DNA of 64,000 bases from Aaosphaeria pasadenensis (Eukaryota > Ascomycota > Dothideomycetes > Pleosporales): assembly GCA_022813625.1 (NCBI GenBank), contig JAKLMB010000028.1, forward strand, positions 186,001-250,000, written 5' to 3'. Positions 1 to 13,129 of the stretch are shown piece after piece. The notes beneath the pieces are model-generated. The model had not been told where the DNA came from, searched no databases, and saw only the letters and a list, made by a program, of their open reading frames with translations. Both the position numbers and the translations under genes were made by a program. Numbering within the stretch: the stretch's first letter is position 1; the number at the start of each line of letters is the position of its first letter.

Positions 1-1540
1 CACCTCGTCGCTGATTTGTTGTGGGGGAAGCAACCCGCAATGCCCATTGCAACGAAAACAGTGGCCGCGGCAATCGAGCTCCATAAGACAATAGTGCGCC
101 TCCCAAACCTCGTGATAGTAACAAAGGCAATGGCGATGGTCACCATCGATACGCCAACGCCGATCTGAGACATTTGTAGTGACTGAGTAGGACTCATACC
201 AGCCATGATCAAGAAGTAATTTGCGTTTGCTAAGATTGAGACTCCAAGGAAGTACTGAAGCAAGGCAACAATAATGATAATGAACGTTCGGCGACGATTG
301 ACTCCTTGGAAACATTCTGAGAAGGAACTGTTTCCTGAGCTAGCGTCTGATTCCTTTTCATGGTCCAATACAGCGCGTATTTGTGTTAATGCGAGGGCGA
401 CGTCAGATGTGGAACCATGTAGCCTAGAATAAGACTTTTGTGCTGCTTCGGTCTTGTCTTGGGAGACGAGAATGACTGGAGATTCTGGAAGAATCAGAGC
501 AGCAAGTAAAGCTAGCCCTGAGAATGCCCACTGAGTTGCGAACGGGACCTTAAACACATCTCTTAGTTTCTAGGGTTAGAAAACGAATAAAAGGGGCTAA
601 CCTTGAAGGATGAAATATCCAGTACCATGATACGCGAAAATACAATGGTTATGGCAATCATTTGGCCAACAGACTGAATGGAATTTGGGTCATTAGCACA
701 ATCTTGAACTCTTCCTAATCATTCAGAGCCTTACATACCGTCATGAATGGAAAGAATGCCAAAAGAGCACCCCTCAACTTAACTGGCGAGATATCGGATA
801 TATATGTCTGGCAGGTGGTCATCAGAATGCCCATTCCCATCCCAGTCACGATCTTCGAGAAGAGGAAGAGAACGCGGCGAGCTACAAGGGTCTTTAAGTC
901 GGGCGAGGTAAATGCCATCGCGGTGCCTGTTATGATATTGGTTAGGTCAATTGACAATGTCGGTCATCGTAGTTTATTAGAAAAGACGCCTACCCAACGC
1001 AGTTGCAACTCCTCCGAGAGCGAATGCAAGACGACGGCCAAACTTGTCTTGAAAGGGCCCGTTAAATGCAGCTCCCATCATGATCCCAATTTGAATGAAT
1101 GCTGTCCAAAGTCCTTGCCATAAGGCTGGCAGAATCAACTGGCCCTTATATTGTTCCCCAAATGACATACTGATTGTTGGGTCAGTAAATAAGCACATAT
1201 TTGCACCGATTAAATCAATGCGCGTGTGCGAACAACGTACGAGAATGAAGGCAACGCCGTTATAGCGCCAGTGACGAGAATATCAAAGCCAAATGTCAGA
1301 GAACCTGCGTTGGCAAGGAAGGCGTAGGCTACTACGCGATAATTCGACTTCAGCTCCTGCCATACGGTTTGTTCGCTTGTCGAAGATTCTATTTCGAATT
1401 TCTTGATGCTTCCTTGTTCAGGAGCTACCGCATGCTCATCTATCAAAAACCATTAGTACTCGTATGCAATCAGGGGGACGAAAGGATAACTGACGATACT
1501 CTGGAGAGCCTTTGACAGCGTCCGTGTCCATAACCTTCAT
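1..1540 (-). CDS. MFS sugar transporter (maltose/alpha-glucoside permease type), 3' end cut by window
   Basis: Plasma-membrane sugar:proton symporter of the MFS sugar porter family. Six exons join in phase: complement of <1-548, 602-673, 739-926, 994-1169, 1241-1439, 1495-1540. The start at 1540 (MKVMDTDAVKG) precedes a 46-nt first exon and fits the next exon through a GTCAGT donor and TACTAAT branch. Visible family marks are DKFGRR after TM2, the SDISPVKLRGAL stretch, PESP before the central loop, and a later RFGRR. The pattern ILANANYFLIMAGMSPTQS resembles fungal maltose/alpha-glucoside permeases more than hexose carriers. No stop is reached, so the last few transmembrane helices lie outside the window. 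Substrate cannot be read from sequence. Next to a GH78 rhamnosidase and a non-secreted GH5, a rhamnoside or disaccharide is a reasonable guess (inference). Confidence 0.85.
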
Positions 1541-2180
1541 GGTAAAGTATTTGGTGAAAGATGGCCAGCAAGGGAGAAGATGTGATGAACACTTCTGAGT
1601 GGTGAAGAGATGTTCGAAGAGAGTTTTTATCAAACAATGATTTTGTGGAATTTGGCCGCATATATACTTTCATGCTCCGATTTAGTGTGGGGTAGGAGTT
1701 TCTGGGGAAGTGGATTCACAAGAATTCACACTAAACATGATCGATACTAAGACCGCCCAGAGTGTTCGATCAAGACATTGCTCGTTCCAGATCGGCTACT
1801 ATTGCTCGATTGATATTAAACCCGGTGCAACGTGATCCGAAGCTATTGATCAGTATGTCAGGTAGACATTCAAGCATAACAATATGACCATAGATCCCGA
1901 TGGATAGGGGCACCCGAACCCGAGTCGAAACCCTCCACTTCCCGAGCAGCTATTCGCTTGGCATTTGATCTATCTCTGTCTCGACATTGATACGACTATG
2001 TGAGCACTTGTGCATAATCTGTGTGTTCATGGCCATGTATTTTGGTATCTATTATTGTGTGGCTATCACAAAGTAGATGGAACCTGATTTTACGATATGT
2101 GGATAGTAGTGTGCATATGTCAGCTTAGACACGAATCAATCAGAAGATTTTTGCAAGAAACATTTCAATTTGAAATTTGG
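1541..2180. other. Intergenic: permease promoter and rhamnosidase 3' flank
   Basis: About 640 bases between the permease start and the rhamnosidase stop. It must hold the permease promoter and the rhamnosidase terminator. No coding pattern, repeat or RNA gene was recognised. Confidence 0.5.
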
Positions 2181-4997
2181 CTAGAATGGTAATAACGATA
2201 TTGCCTTCAGGGGCCACTCTCGAGTTCCCTTGATCGAGGTATCGAAAGAATAACGTCCGCCCTCTAAAAGTTTCATCTCCGATCCATCAGGAGTCACCAA
2301 CTCTGCAATGACCCCTTCAGGTATGACAATTTCTATGTTGAATTTTCCACCATCTGTAACACACCAGGACACAGATACTAAGCCATAAGGGGTGTTGTGT
2401 GATGCCGATGCCGATGTAATGTCAGCTCCGATTTTGGGCTCAATACGAACTCTTTTCCAACCAGGCTCCAATTGCGACAGTCCTGCAACCCTCTCATGCA
2501 GAAACGTTGCCACAGCTCCAAAGGCATAGTGATTGAAGCTAGTCATATCCCCAGGGTTGATAGAGCCATCCGGGAGCATGCTGTCCCACCGTTCCCAAGT
2601 CGTCGTCGCGCCCATAGTAATAGGGTAGAGCCATGAAGGGCAGGTTTGATTCAATAGCATAGCGTAGGCCACTTGAGTATGCCCTGTTTGCGCTAAAGCC
2701 TCACAAATGTAAGGCGTGCCTGCAAATCCTGTCCCAATGTTATATCCGTTTATGCCAACAATGCGTCCAAGACGATTGCCTGCACCAGATCGTTGGGATT
2801 CAGTGAGCAGATCGAAGCAGATCGCAAGAGCATAAGCAGTTTGTGAATCTGAAGACATAAGGCCATTCGGTGTTACCCATTCATCCTGAAACTGCTTATG
2901 AGCAGAGGTGAAGTCGATCGAATATTTCTTCTCATCCTCGGCATTGCCGATTAGTCCTGCGATGAGGGACATGAGGCGTAAAGATTGTATGAGAAAGGCG
3001 TCAGCGACGAGTTTACTGTCTGTAGCACTTTTGAAAGGTGCATCTGGAGGTGCACTTGGATCAAGCCAGTCCTAAATTTTACTTTGTTAGCTCGCACTTG
3101 AATAGAATTGAATGGTATAAACATACGCCAAGCTGGAAGCACTTCGGATGCCATAAGTTCGGAGTTTGGCTGTCTGTATGCCTCTCTATCTTATCAATCC
3201 ACTGTTGCATACTTCCATACTGGGTCCTTAGAATCTCCGCGTCCCCAGTCGCAGAGTACACGGCCCATGGGCCGATGACCGCGACATCATGCCAAATCGC
3301 GCACGGGATGCCAAGGTCCCAGTTAGGATGACCCACTAGAACATCTGGAACCACCATTGCGGGAAGTCCATCTCTGGTTTGTTGAGCGATTTGAAAGTCG
3401 ATGAGCCAATCCCGAAGAATACCTGTACATTGGTACATGAACATCGCTGTTGGTGCAAACAAGGCTAGATCGCCAGTCCATCCAAGTCTCTCATCTCTCT
3501 GGGGACAGTCCGTAGGGACAGATAGGAAGTTATCCCTCATACTCCAAGTGACATTGTGCCACAGTTTATTCAACATGTCATTGGAGCACTGGAAGTCTCC
3601 AAGCTTCAGCATGTCTGTGTGACAGACCACAGCTTCAATTGAACCCTTCAAATGACATCCTTCGGGCCACTGATCGATCTGGGCATATCTGAATCCATGA
3701 AATGTAAACCGAGGTTCCCAGGTCTCCGGAGATTCGGAATTGGAACCTTTGAGAATATACTCATCGGTAGCTCTACATTCCCTGAGGGGTCGAGTACCGA
3801 GCTCTCCATTTTCGAGCACTTCAGCATGCTTGAAGGTGACCTTGTGTCCAGCAGGGCCATGGATGCTCTTGATTCTCAGGTATCCAACAAGATTTTGGCC
3901 AAAATCAAGAACCGTCTTTCCTGAGGGCGTTGTAATTTCGGCGATTGGTTCTATCGACTGAACCCTTCTCGTGGGCTCCTTATAACCTGCAGTGAGTGTG
4001 ATACTACCAGGGAGGGGATCCAACGTGTCAACCCTGTGCCACGGCTCGCATACAGAATCCCCACCAGGCTCACTTTTGATAGTAGACCATCCATGTACTT
4101 CCTTCGACGCATCATATAGTTCGCCGTCATAAATCTCCTAGTACGACGGCACAGTCAGCCCATCTGTGAATCCGAAATGTATGTCATGTGGTGACGTACC
4201 GATCTTCGAATGGGGCCGGTGGTAACGCTCCAAGAGCTATCTGAAACTATCGTATGCTGAATTCCCTCCGTAGTTGTGACTTCCAGTTGAGCAATCAGAC
4301 AGTTCCGGGAACCCCAGATATTGCGGCGTCCACCCTCGAACCCAATTCGCCCGTTAAACCAACCTTCCGAAACTCGAACACCGATACAATTGTCTCCCTT
4401 GACTAGAAGCTCTGTGACATCGTACGTTTGGTAGTGCAGGACAGAATTATATTCCGTCCAGCCTGGAGCAAGGAAGTAGTCACCAACTCGTTTACCATTG
4501 ATCTCTGCCTCGTACAGGCCTTGGGCAGTGATATATAGTCTGGCGGATGCAATTGTTTCACTGATGGAGGAAACAACACGAAACAACTCCTCAGGCTGAG
4601 GCGCGTCAACATCTTTCGGCCATGGACTGGCAATGCGTTGTGCCTTCCAATCGGAAGGGTCCATCAAGCCGGTCTCAAGAGTCGCTGGCTCGCTCCAGGG
4701 TGTGAGTTGCCCCTGTTCAGAGACTCCTTGGATCCTGATCGACACTCGCTGTCGCGATTGTAGAGGCAGTTCCAGAGGCCATGGCTCGAGGATGGCGTTT
4801 GTTGAGGAGACATTGGTGGAACATATGATTCGAGGGTTTCCGATGGAAGGACATTCTGATAGTTCGATATTGTAGCTATGCTGTCGGAAGGGTGTTTCTG
4901 ATTGATAGGCCCAGGAGATTCGTGGTCTCGTTTCATGGATGCCGAGCGTATTTTCGGATAGATAATGTTCAAAGCGAACGTTCTGAACGAAAGCCAT
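2181..4997 (-). CDS. Alpha-L-rhamnosidase, glycoside hydrolase family 78
   Basis: Releases terminal non-reducing alpha-L-rhamnose from rhamnosides such as flavonoid glycosides. Three exons join in phase: complement of 2181-3071, 3127-4137, 4200-4997, giving 899 aa, a normal size for multi-domain GH78. Start 4997 (MAFVQNVRFEHY) is chosen because the GH78 N-terminal pattern GIHETRPRISW follows directly. Other marks are EIYDGELYDASKE just after the first intron, the acidic catalytic-barrel motif DCPQRDERLGWTGD near residues 475-490, GDWLDP after the second intron, and TTTWERWDSMLPDG followed by FNHYAFGAV near the C-terminus. In GH78 the acidic residues of the first motif and the Glu of the WERW segment are catalytic or binding residues (family knowledge). 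There is no signal peptide, so the enzyme is predicted to be intracellular. It is divergent from the GH5 gene across about 600 bases and downstream of a sugar permease. Confidence 0.93.
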
Positions 4998-5599
4998 GAT
5001 GCCACGATCTAGAACAGGGAAATATCGGTGGCAGGTAGTATAGTATAGAATAAGAAAGTTGAGCTGGGCATTCTTCGACACGACATGGTGGACACCATAA
5101 AAACCATGTCGGCCACAGCTCGCCCGAATAAAGTTGGGGAGAGGGAGCTAACATCTGGACATCTGATACTAGAGTAGGCCGGTCGTGTCGGCCTAGACCA
5201 TGTGACTACCGAGGCCGGGCCGGTGTGCATTTTACAGCTACTCCCCTCCCAAGCCTCCCCACATCCCGATAACTACTTGGCGAAAACTGCCTAGATGTTT
5301 GTCTCGGGTTATTTCCTGGCGGTGCCAGACTTACAGTATATTGATGCGTAGGTCTAAATGTCGGGAAGTCGGCAGGCAGCGGATTGTATTCATGGTCTTC
5401 GGTATCACGTCCCTCCGGCGCGAAGGCGCTCCCGGGAAGGTGGAGGACCCAAATGGACCTCACGAACCATCCATCTCGTCCAGAAAGCGCATGCTCATAT
5501 ACAACTGAACCCAGTGTGATGGAGAAAGATGGAGCAAAAAGAGCCACCAAGTCCTCATTCTATTGAAATTCGGCATCAGCTGAAGCATCATCCAGCATC
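4998..5599. promoter_or_regulatory. Shared divergent promoter region of GH78 and GH5 genes
   Basis: About 600 bases lie between the start codons of the rhamnosidase (minus) and the GH5 enzyme (plus). The head-to-head layout suggests joint regulation. I cannot name a transcription-factor site in it, and small reading frames here show no coding pattern. Confidence 0.5.
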
Positions 5600-6797
5600 A
5601 TGGTGTCCTCGAATACCCTCGTTCCTGAACGCAAACCAGAATACTTGAATTGGCGCATCTTCAAGGCCAACGGTGTCAACCTGGGCAGTTGGTTTTGTCT
5701 CGAGACGTTCATGGTCCCGAAGCTTTTCGCCGAGCATGGAAATGGTGCACAGGATGAATGGACCTTTTGCCAGAACGAAGGTGCCGCAGCCACCAAAGTC
5801 CTCGATACACATTACAAAACCTTCTTTACAAAGCAAGACATCGACGTACTCGCTGCTAACGGGATCAATGTCCTTCGTATCCCCTTCATCTACTCCGCTT
5901 GGATAGAAGTGCCCGGTTCCCCCCATTATCGAGGGCCGCAAGTGGCCATCATGAAAGAGCTAGCAACATATGCAATTGAGGAATACGATATGCACATCGT
6001 GCTTGACCTACATGCTCTACCCGGGGGTGGTGAGTACACGCGTCACAAATATCAAAATAATCTTTCAACTGACCCTTATGCCGTGTGCAGTAAACTGGCT
6101 TGAGATTGGCGAGGCGATTGGACACGGCGACTGGTTCTACGACGAAAACAATCTGCAACTCTCCTTCGAAGCGGTTGAGGCAGTGCTTCGCTATATCCAG
6201 GAATCATCCGGGCATCCACAATCCTACACCATTGCGCCTGTCAACGAGGCGGTCGACAGCAAAGACATTCGCACCTTTGGAACCCCGCATGCGCTCTCGG
6301 ACAGAGCCGCAGCCTGGCTGTTGAGATACATCCTGGGGACCATTCAGCGGGTGGAAGCCGTGAACACAAGCATTCCAATAATGTTTCAGGATTCCTTCAA
6401 AGGAGAAAGTTTCTGGGCCACTCAGCTACCGGAGTCGGCAAATGTGGTCATCGACACTCATTGCTATTACTTCGCCGGCCGGCAATGCAATCCCGATAAT
6501 GTACTTCCCGTTATCAACCAGGACGCCAAAGATGCGCAAAAGTCTGGCCGGTTCCCAGTAGTCATTGGAGAATGGTCCATCGAAACGGAATTCGATAATC
6601 GACTAGGAGATCGCAAGAAGCTTTATGAGGCCGGTAGAGACGCGTTCAACGAACATACGCAAGGTAACATATATTGGTCTGGTAGGGTCGATAGTGACGC
6701 GAAAGTCCACGGCGAGGGAACAAAGAGAGACTACTGGAGCTTCATCGACATGATAACGGACGGGGTCGTAACTCCGATTGAGAAGAAAAAAGGGTGA
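5600..6797 (+). CDS. Glycoside hydrolase family 5 (exo-1,3-beta-glucanase / rutinosidase-like), non-secreted
   Basis: Retaining beta-glycosidase. Two exons, 5600-6029 and 6091-6797, join in phase (donor GTGAGT, acceptor TGTGCAG) to give 378 aa. The N-terminal ANGVNLGSWF pattern is typical of fungal GH5 exoglucanases. LHALPGG is interrupted by the intron and continues as VNWLEIGEAIGHGDW. The acid/base Glu is residue 196 in PVNEAVD, where the usual NEP has become NEA, and the nucleophile Glu is residue 304 in VIGEWS. The 108-residue spacing is nearer to what I recall for GH5_23 rutinosidases (109) than for yeast-type GH5_9 exoglucanases (about 100). There is no signal peptide. Subfamily assignment is open: it may be a 1,3-beta-glucosidase or a diglycosidase acting on rutinosides. 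Confidence 0.85.
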
Positions 6798-9663
6798 ATT
6801 GACGGTGGCTGCTAGTTCCATTGCAAATAAAGGGGGCGAAGATATTTTGATATAAACGTTCAGGTCCCAAGCAATTTACGTTCGAATGCAAAATTATGGG
6901 CAACGCGGAGGTTGTTTACCTTGGACAATACTTGAAACTTGAGCACTTAGATTAGCGGCGAGAAAAGTGGGTGAAAACAATGATTGGAATGGCAACGGGT
7001 TTCTCGGTTTGCTTTTTTCTTCGGGACTTTTCGAGGTTCCGGCGATACTGCCACCATGTTTCTGGAGCCTCACCCATTTGCATCTGTATGTTCAAACCAT
7101 ATCGTCAAGTGTGTTTACTACGTGCGAGGACCCATGCAAGAAACCCTTAGGCAACTCACCAAATATCTGTGGATGATATTTGCTAGTGCTGTTCATAGCC
7201 TGGATAGCTAGAAACTATTATGCTGATTCCTATCATGCTTATGTCTGATATGTTCTTCCTGAGGGTGGATTAAGACGTACTAGTACAACGGAACCTTGCG
7301 TATTCAGTCAGGCAGTTGATGCTGATGCAAGGTCGCGAAGCAGAAAACTAAGCAACAACCTATCTATCTAAGCTATACATTGTTTTACTCGGAAGTCCCA
7401 TCTGATATCGCCCAGTTGCCAGATGTGGAAACTGGTGAGGTTAAATCCTTCCTCTGGCAGACGATATAGGAAGGATTATGTAATCCTACTAGACATAGGC
7501 TGGGAAATGGCCCACGGCCTGACATAAAGCGCACTACATCCTACCATTTGCCTATTCTTAACTCATGCATCTCTTTCCCAACCAAGTCTTATACTCCGTA
7601 CAGAGAAACTGGATGTGTGTATATCTCATCTGCAGGGGTGCGCAAAGAAAAGGAGCGATAAGCAACCGTCGGGGCAGATCTATAAACGGTAAATGTGGCT
7701 AGAGCTTTCTAGGAGGACGTGCGCGTGCGCGTGCGTCGGATCGGAAGAACTACCTCGTAAAGGGTGAACGGTGAAGAGGGTTGCTTAGGAATCAAGACAT
7801 GAAGTTCCGCTCTTCAGGTTAATGTTCGATTTTGATGGCATTGTTATTGTTATTACATTAGTATTGGAGAGGGATAGTTGATGTGTGTGTGTGTTTGTTT
7901 AGAGGAAAAGAGGTCAGACAATCGACGTCACCAGTGGAGCCAAGCTGTTCGTTCCTCGAGATTTTACTCGCAGGAGAGGATATCCGATGGAACATTGTAC
8001 AGTATGGCAAATTATTGGCTATCCCCTGTTGGCCGTAGCGTAGGAAGACGGCGTGGGATTTTGTGTGGGATGGTTGATACAAACCTAGGAAGAAGACAAG
8101 GCTTGATTATGATTAAGGGAAATATGAATAGCCGCAGACGCCGCCGAGAAAGAAGAAGACTAGGAGAGTACACAGAACTAGGAAGAGAATCCTGCATGTC
8201 GGGCCGCCACCAAGTCGTCATCTCTGGGCATGCAGACATTGCGAAACATTGTCAATATTATCTTGCAGTTCAGCGTAGTAGTTCATCGAGGGTTCGGTCG
8301 AGTCAAGTGGTGGGTTTATCCCTGATCATGGGCATAAGAGTTGTATGGTATTGTGTATGCTTGTGGTATGATGGATGTTCTCTGCAGTGCAACCACATTA
8401 GCCTCAATATAGAAGTCATTATTTACAGTATGTACACAGTATGTGCATATCCATGTTGTCCATCTATCGGAATCAAAATCACCAGGTAACTTGTAGATAT
8501 CTTTCTATGCATCCATCCATCCATCCATCATCCAGCTCTGCCGAGTGTTATCGCGACCACAAACACGCGTCGTGTGATTCCACCCTCCATCTCCTTCTCC
8601 TCCCCCTCTTCCCTCCCTTTCTTCATCCCTTCCTCTCCCCACCATCACTCATCCATCCCTCTAGCCATTACTACTACCTTCATCGACACACACTCGTGGT
8701 GTTCTCGTGAGGTCACCTTCGCTTGTTATCGAGTCTATCACCTTTAAAGTAAACGTATCTACCGGTCACTCCGGCCGATCATTCGCTCGTTTAATTGATC
8801 ATCGATCTCTTGAGTCTTGACACTGGGGACTTGTGCAAGATTTCTCTCGTTTTTCTTCGACCTCCGTTGCTTGGCGCTTGCGTCGCCTTTTCCCGCAGGA
8901 GCCAGCGACTAAACGGAATCAAGAGCCACCGTCTTCCCTTCCAGTCTCCATCCCCCGTCTTCGTCTCCATTGCCATCTCCATCCACATCATTATTAACCA
9001 GACCAGACAAGGAGAGGTGAGGAGACAAGACCAGGAGACGAAAGCAAAGGCCTTGCCCTGCCCTCCCAAGGAAAAAAAGGACATCCCCCCAAGTAATATC
9101 CAGTTAGAGGCGTCAATCATCTCGTTGTAGCCGAACATTCGTAGCTTAGCTTCCAACCTATCCGGCGCCGGGCCCATTATTATTCAACAATTCTCCTACT
9201 CATCCATAGTCACTACGCTACCCGCTACTCGCTCGTTCATCCATCCCGTTCTTCCTACGCCAACCTTATCCGTAGGTACTCTCGTTAAACTCGTTACTCG
9301 TCTCGTTACTCGTACCAACAATCGCTCAATTCCCAAAACCAAGTTCTTGTTCAAGTCCATAACCAAGTTCGAGTCCAGTCCAGTCCAGTCCAATCCAAAA
9401 TACTAGTTAATTAATGGTTCTGTGCGCGCGTTAACTCCTGTCGCTACATTCGCTACCACATTCGCTTGCTTCCTCTTTCATACCGACCACACCACCATCA
9501 CCCCAAGGGATCTCCTGCTCCTACTCCTCCGCTTCCTCCTAACTACTTACACGCCTACTGCACTCCTCCAATCCTCACTCCAAATCCTGGATTACCTCTA
9601 CCTTCCTCCTCAAGCACGCATCTCGCGCCGCTGAGCGGTCCGCTGCGCGTGTGTATTGAGTAA
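6798..9663. other. Long intergenic region, probably ending in the bst1 promoter and leader
   Basis: About 2.9 kb without a convincing gene. Short reading frames around 7.0-7.2, 7.9-8.5 and 8.8-9.2 kb are low complexity or lack any recognisable pattern. It contains a GT run near 7880, a GTGCGC run near 7716, a CATC run at 8510-8529 and an AGTCC repeat at 9372-9390. The last 1.1 kb is strongly C+T rich on the plus strand, typical of fungal promoters and 5' leaders. Confidence 0.6.
8510..8529. repeat. CATC tetranucleotide microsatellite
   Basis: About five perfect copies of CATC in non-coding DNA upstream of bst1. Confidence 0.9.
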
Positions 9664-12600
9664 ATGCGCCGCCGTTCTTCTGGCTCTTTACTTGAGGAAA
9701 ATACCTCGAGCCCCCAACAACCACAAGCTCCGTCCCCGTCTTCCTCCCCAACAGAACATGGCGATAAGACGACAAACACGAACACGAAGTTAGGAAAGGA
9801 CATACGCATCGCTGCACACGGCGAGGAGAGGCGGGAGGATAATGCGACCCAGCAGCGATTGCTCCCATCAGAATCCGTAGCCATGTATAACACCACCGGC
9901 ACCCCCGAGCCCTCCGCACCGCTCGCGAAACAACACAACCCCAAAGCCACCCCGGCCAAGGACATCACACCGGACAGCATGGTCGAGGGTCAAGCCAAAC
10001 ACCATTCCAAGCTCCGGAATCCTTGGGCCTGTTCGGTCAACACCGTTCTTGCCACTTTGCTGGGGTTTGGCCTTCTTGCCCTGATGATGCATTCCTTCTT
10101 CAACAAGCAATTGGATACAAAGGGTTGTGAGATGAGCTACATGCGACCCATGTTCGCAAAGTTTGACGATTTCGATACCGAACACACGCGCTTTGCCTCC
10201 AAATACTCATTATACCTCTACCGGGAGGGCGGGATAGAAGACGACACTAGGGTAGGTCATGTCGGAGGATTCTCTCATGGAGAACAGCTCAGTTAACAAC
10301 ATAAAGGTCAAGGGTGTGCCCGTACTCTTCATTCCAGGAAATGCCGGAAGCTATAAGCAGGTCCGACCGCTCGCTGCCGAGGCAGCATATCACTACCATA
10401 ATGACATAAAACATGACATCGGGGCGAGCAATGCAGGAAAGAGGTCCTTGGATTTCTTCACCGTGGATTTCAACGAGGATTTCACCGCATTCCATGGACA
10501 GACGCTGCTGGACCAGGCCGAATACCTCAATGACGCCATATCCTTCATCCTGTCTCTTTACCACACTCCGTCACGGTCTCTTCGCGATTCGAATCTCCCG
10601 GATCCTACGTCAGTTATCATCGTTGGGCACTCCATGGGTGGTATCGTCGCCCGGACGATGGTTACCATGCCCAACTACCAGGCCAACTCCATCAACACGA
10701 TCGTCACCCTGTCTGCGCCCCATGCACGACCTCCAGTGTCTTTCGACGGCGACATTGTGCGGACATATACCGGAATCAACAATTACTGGCGCCAGGCTTA
10801 TTCGCAAAAGTGGGCAAACGACAATCCTCTATGGCATGTTACCCTTATCTCGATTGCTGGCGGTTGTTTGGACACCATCGTGCCCTCCGACTATGCCAGC
10901 CTTGCGTCATTGGTCCCGGAGACGCACGGTTTCACTGTGTTTACATCCTCCATACCGAACGTCTGGACTGGCATGGATCATCTGGCCATCACCTGGTGTG
11001 ACCAGGTCAGAAAAAGCGTAGTGCGCGCCTTGTACGACGTGACCGACGTTTCGAGACCTACACAAACCCTACCCCGCGCAGAGCGCATGCGAGGTTTCAA
11101 AAAGTGGTTTCTGACCGGATTGGAAGATATCGCGGAAAAGACGCTGCCCCACAAGGAAGCAAAGACGCTGCTCACGCTGCAGGATGATTCGAATGCGATC
11201 GTGGCACAGGGTGAAAGACTCGTGCTCAGGAGCCTCGGACAGTCGACTCAGAAGCCGAAGGCTTATCTTCTGCCGGTTCCCCCTCAAGGCGCAGCCGAGG
11301 GGACGAAATTCACATTCTTGACGAATGAACATCTAGACGCGAGTGGCGAGCACGGCAAGCTCGAAGTGTTGTTTTGCAGTGCCCATCCGTCTCAGGCTGG
11401 ACAGGCAGCTGCATTGTTCTCCATGAACATGGACCTCTCTGGCGACAGCACAGGCTCTACGAGATTGGCCTGCAAGAATGCAGCCTCAGATCTGATCAGC
11501 CTTCCCGCCTCGACGCGACAGTCGACCCACCCTTTCAAGCGGGATCAGTCGCCCTTTTCCTACCTCCAATATGACCTCGACGATCTTGCGGAGCACCAGT
11601 TCGTGGCTGTCGTGGATAAATCAGGCGAGCACAGGGCAGGATGGGCGATAGCAGAGTTCAGCGCTGCGGCTGAGTCGGTGCATCAAGTCCACACTGGCTT
11701 GCAGCGACTTTTGACCACCGGGCTAAGCTTCCGACTTCCGGCGCGGCGGCCCCTCGTCACCGATATCAAGATACCTGCACTCCACTCCAGCTTACTGGCG
11801 TACAAGCTACACGTTGGAAAACAGGCTTGCGACGCGGGCGAGCTGTTTGCACCACTTCTACGTCAATACATCACGGATGTGCACGAAAGCAAGTTCTTCG
11901 TCAATGTGAAGGACGCTAATATCAATCTCCATGGCGTAGCGCCGTATATGCCCCCTGCGTTCCTTGCGCAGCGTTCCTCTAATGGTCTGTCGTTGCAGAT
12001 CTGGTCCGATCCCACTTGCGATAGCTCCCAAGAGATTACACTCAGAGTTGATATACTCGGCAGTTTGGGCAAGCTATGGATGCGATACAGAATCGTATTT
12101 GCCGCCTTCCCTCTCCTGATCGTAGCGCTCGTCTTGCGCCAGCAATTCAAGGTCTACGATGAGACTGCGGTGTTTATGAGTTTTGCGGAGAGCATGAACG
12201 AGTGTCTGCGGTCATCGATTCCCTTCTCGTTTGCCGCGCTCACGTTCCTGTCAATATCGATAGCGGGAGCGAAACGACAGTTCCCCGAACAGGTCGGCGG
12301 CGCTGGCGCAGACGGAAGCAACTTGGCTGAATTCCTGAATTACAGCAACAATGAGCTTCTTCTGGGATCGGAGGATACCTTTTTCTGGTTCCTGGTCCCG
12401 CTCTTCGGCCTCATGTGCGTTGCCATTTGTGTGGCGGTGAATTACGTTGTCCTTGCTGTGACCTTCCTCTTCGCTGCATTGTATGCCATCTTCCCTTCGT
12501 CTCGCAATGAGGATGGCAGCAGGACACCGACTGCGTTCGCGGTTACCTCAACTCGGCAGCGCGTGATCACCACATGCGTTCTGTTATCACTGGTCTCCAC

Positions 12601-13129
12601 GGTGATTCCGTACCACTTCGCGTACGTGGTTTTGTGCATCGTCCAGATCGCCACCTGCGTCCGCGGCTACCGTCTGGCTCGTGACTCTCACCTGGACTCA
12701 AACTACAATTTCTACAACTACGCCCACTCCATCCTCATCCTCATGATATGGATCCTCCCCATCAACCTACCCGTCCTCGTCGTCTGGGTACGCAACCTCG
12801 CGGTCCATTGGCTGACGCCATTCTCATCCCATCACAACATCCTCTCCATCCTGCCCTTCATCCTCCTCGTCGAAACCCTCAGCACAGGACGCATGGTCCC
12901 CCGCGTCCAATCCCGCCTCTACCTCTTCACCAACGTCTTCCTCTTCGGCATCGCCTCCTACGCCGCCGTCTACGGCGTTACCTACGCCTACGTCCTCCAC
13001 CACCTCGCAAACATACTCTGCGCCTGGCTCGTCGCCATCCACTTCGACGCCTCGACCATCTCCGTCCAACGCCTCACCACCATCTTGGATACGATGAACC
13101 CGGAGAGCGAGATCAAGAAGAGGCCTTGA
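9664..13129 (+). CDS. bst1: GPI inositol-deacylase
   Basis: ER membrane hydrolase that removes the acyl chain from inositol of GPI anchors, needed for ER exit and quality control of GPI proteins. Exons 9664-10251 and 10307-13129 join in phase (donor GTAGGT, acceptor ATAAAG) across a 55-nt intron, restoring DDTR|VKGVPVLFIPGNAGSYK, the family's most conserved block. Length is 1136 aa, as expected. The lipase motif GHSMGG lies at about residues 301-306 with Ser near 304. One transmembrane segment precedes the lumenal domain (about residues 120-140) and several hydrophobic helices fill the last third. Start 9664 is the first in-frame ATG; a later in-frame ATG at 9883 would remove 73 poorly conserved residues. 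The upstream leader is CT-rich. Confidence 0.95.

Noticed and set aside
7878..8489. 203-codon plus-strand frame upstream of bst1
   Set aside because: It begins in a GT microsatellite, is Cys/Val/Ser skewed, and has no domain or splice partner; judged a chance frame.
8791..9177. Overlapping frames on both strands in the bst1 leader
   Set aside because: Low-complexity CT-rich leader DNA; both strands are open for compositional reasons.
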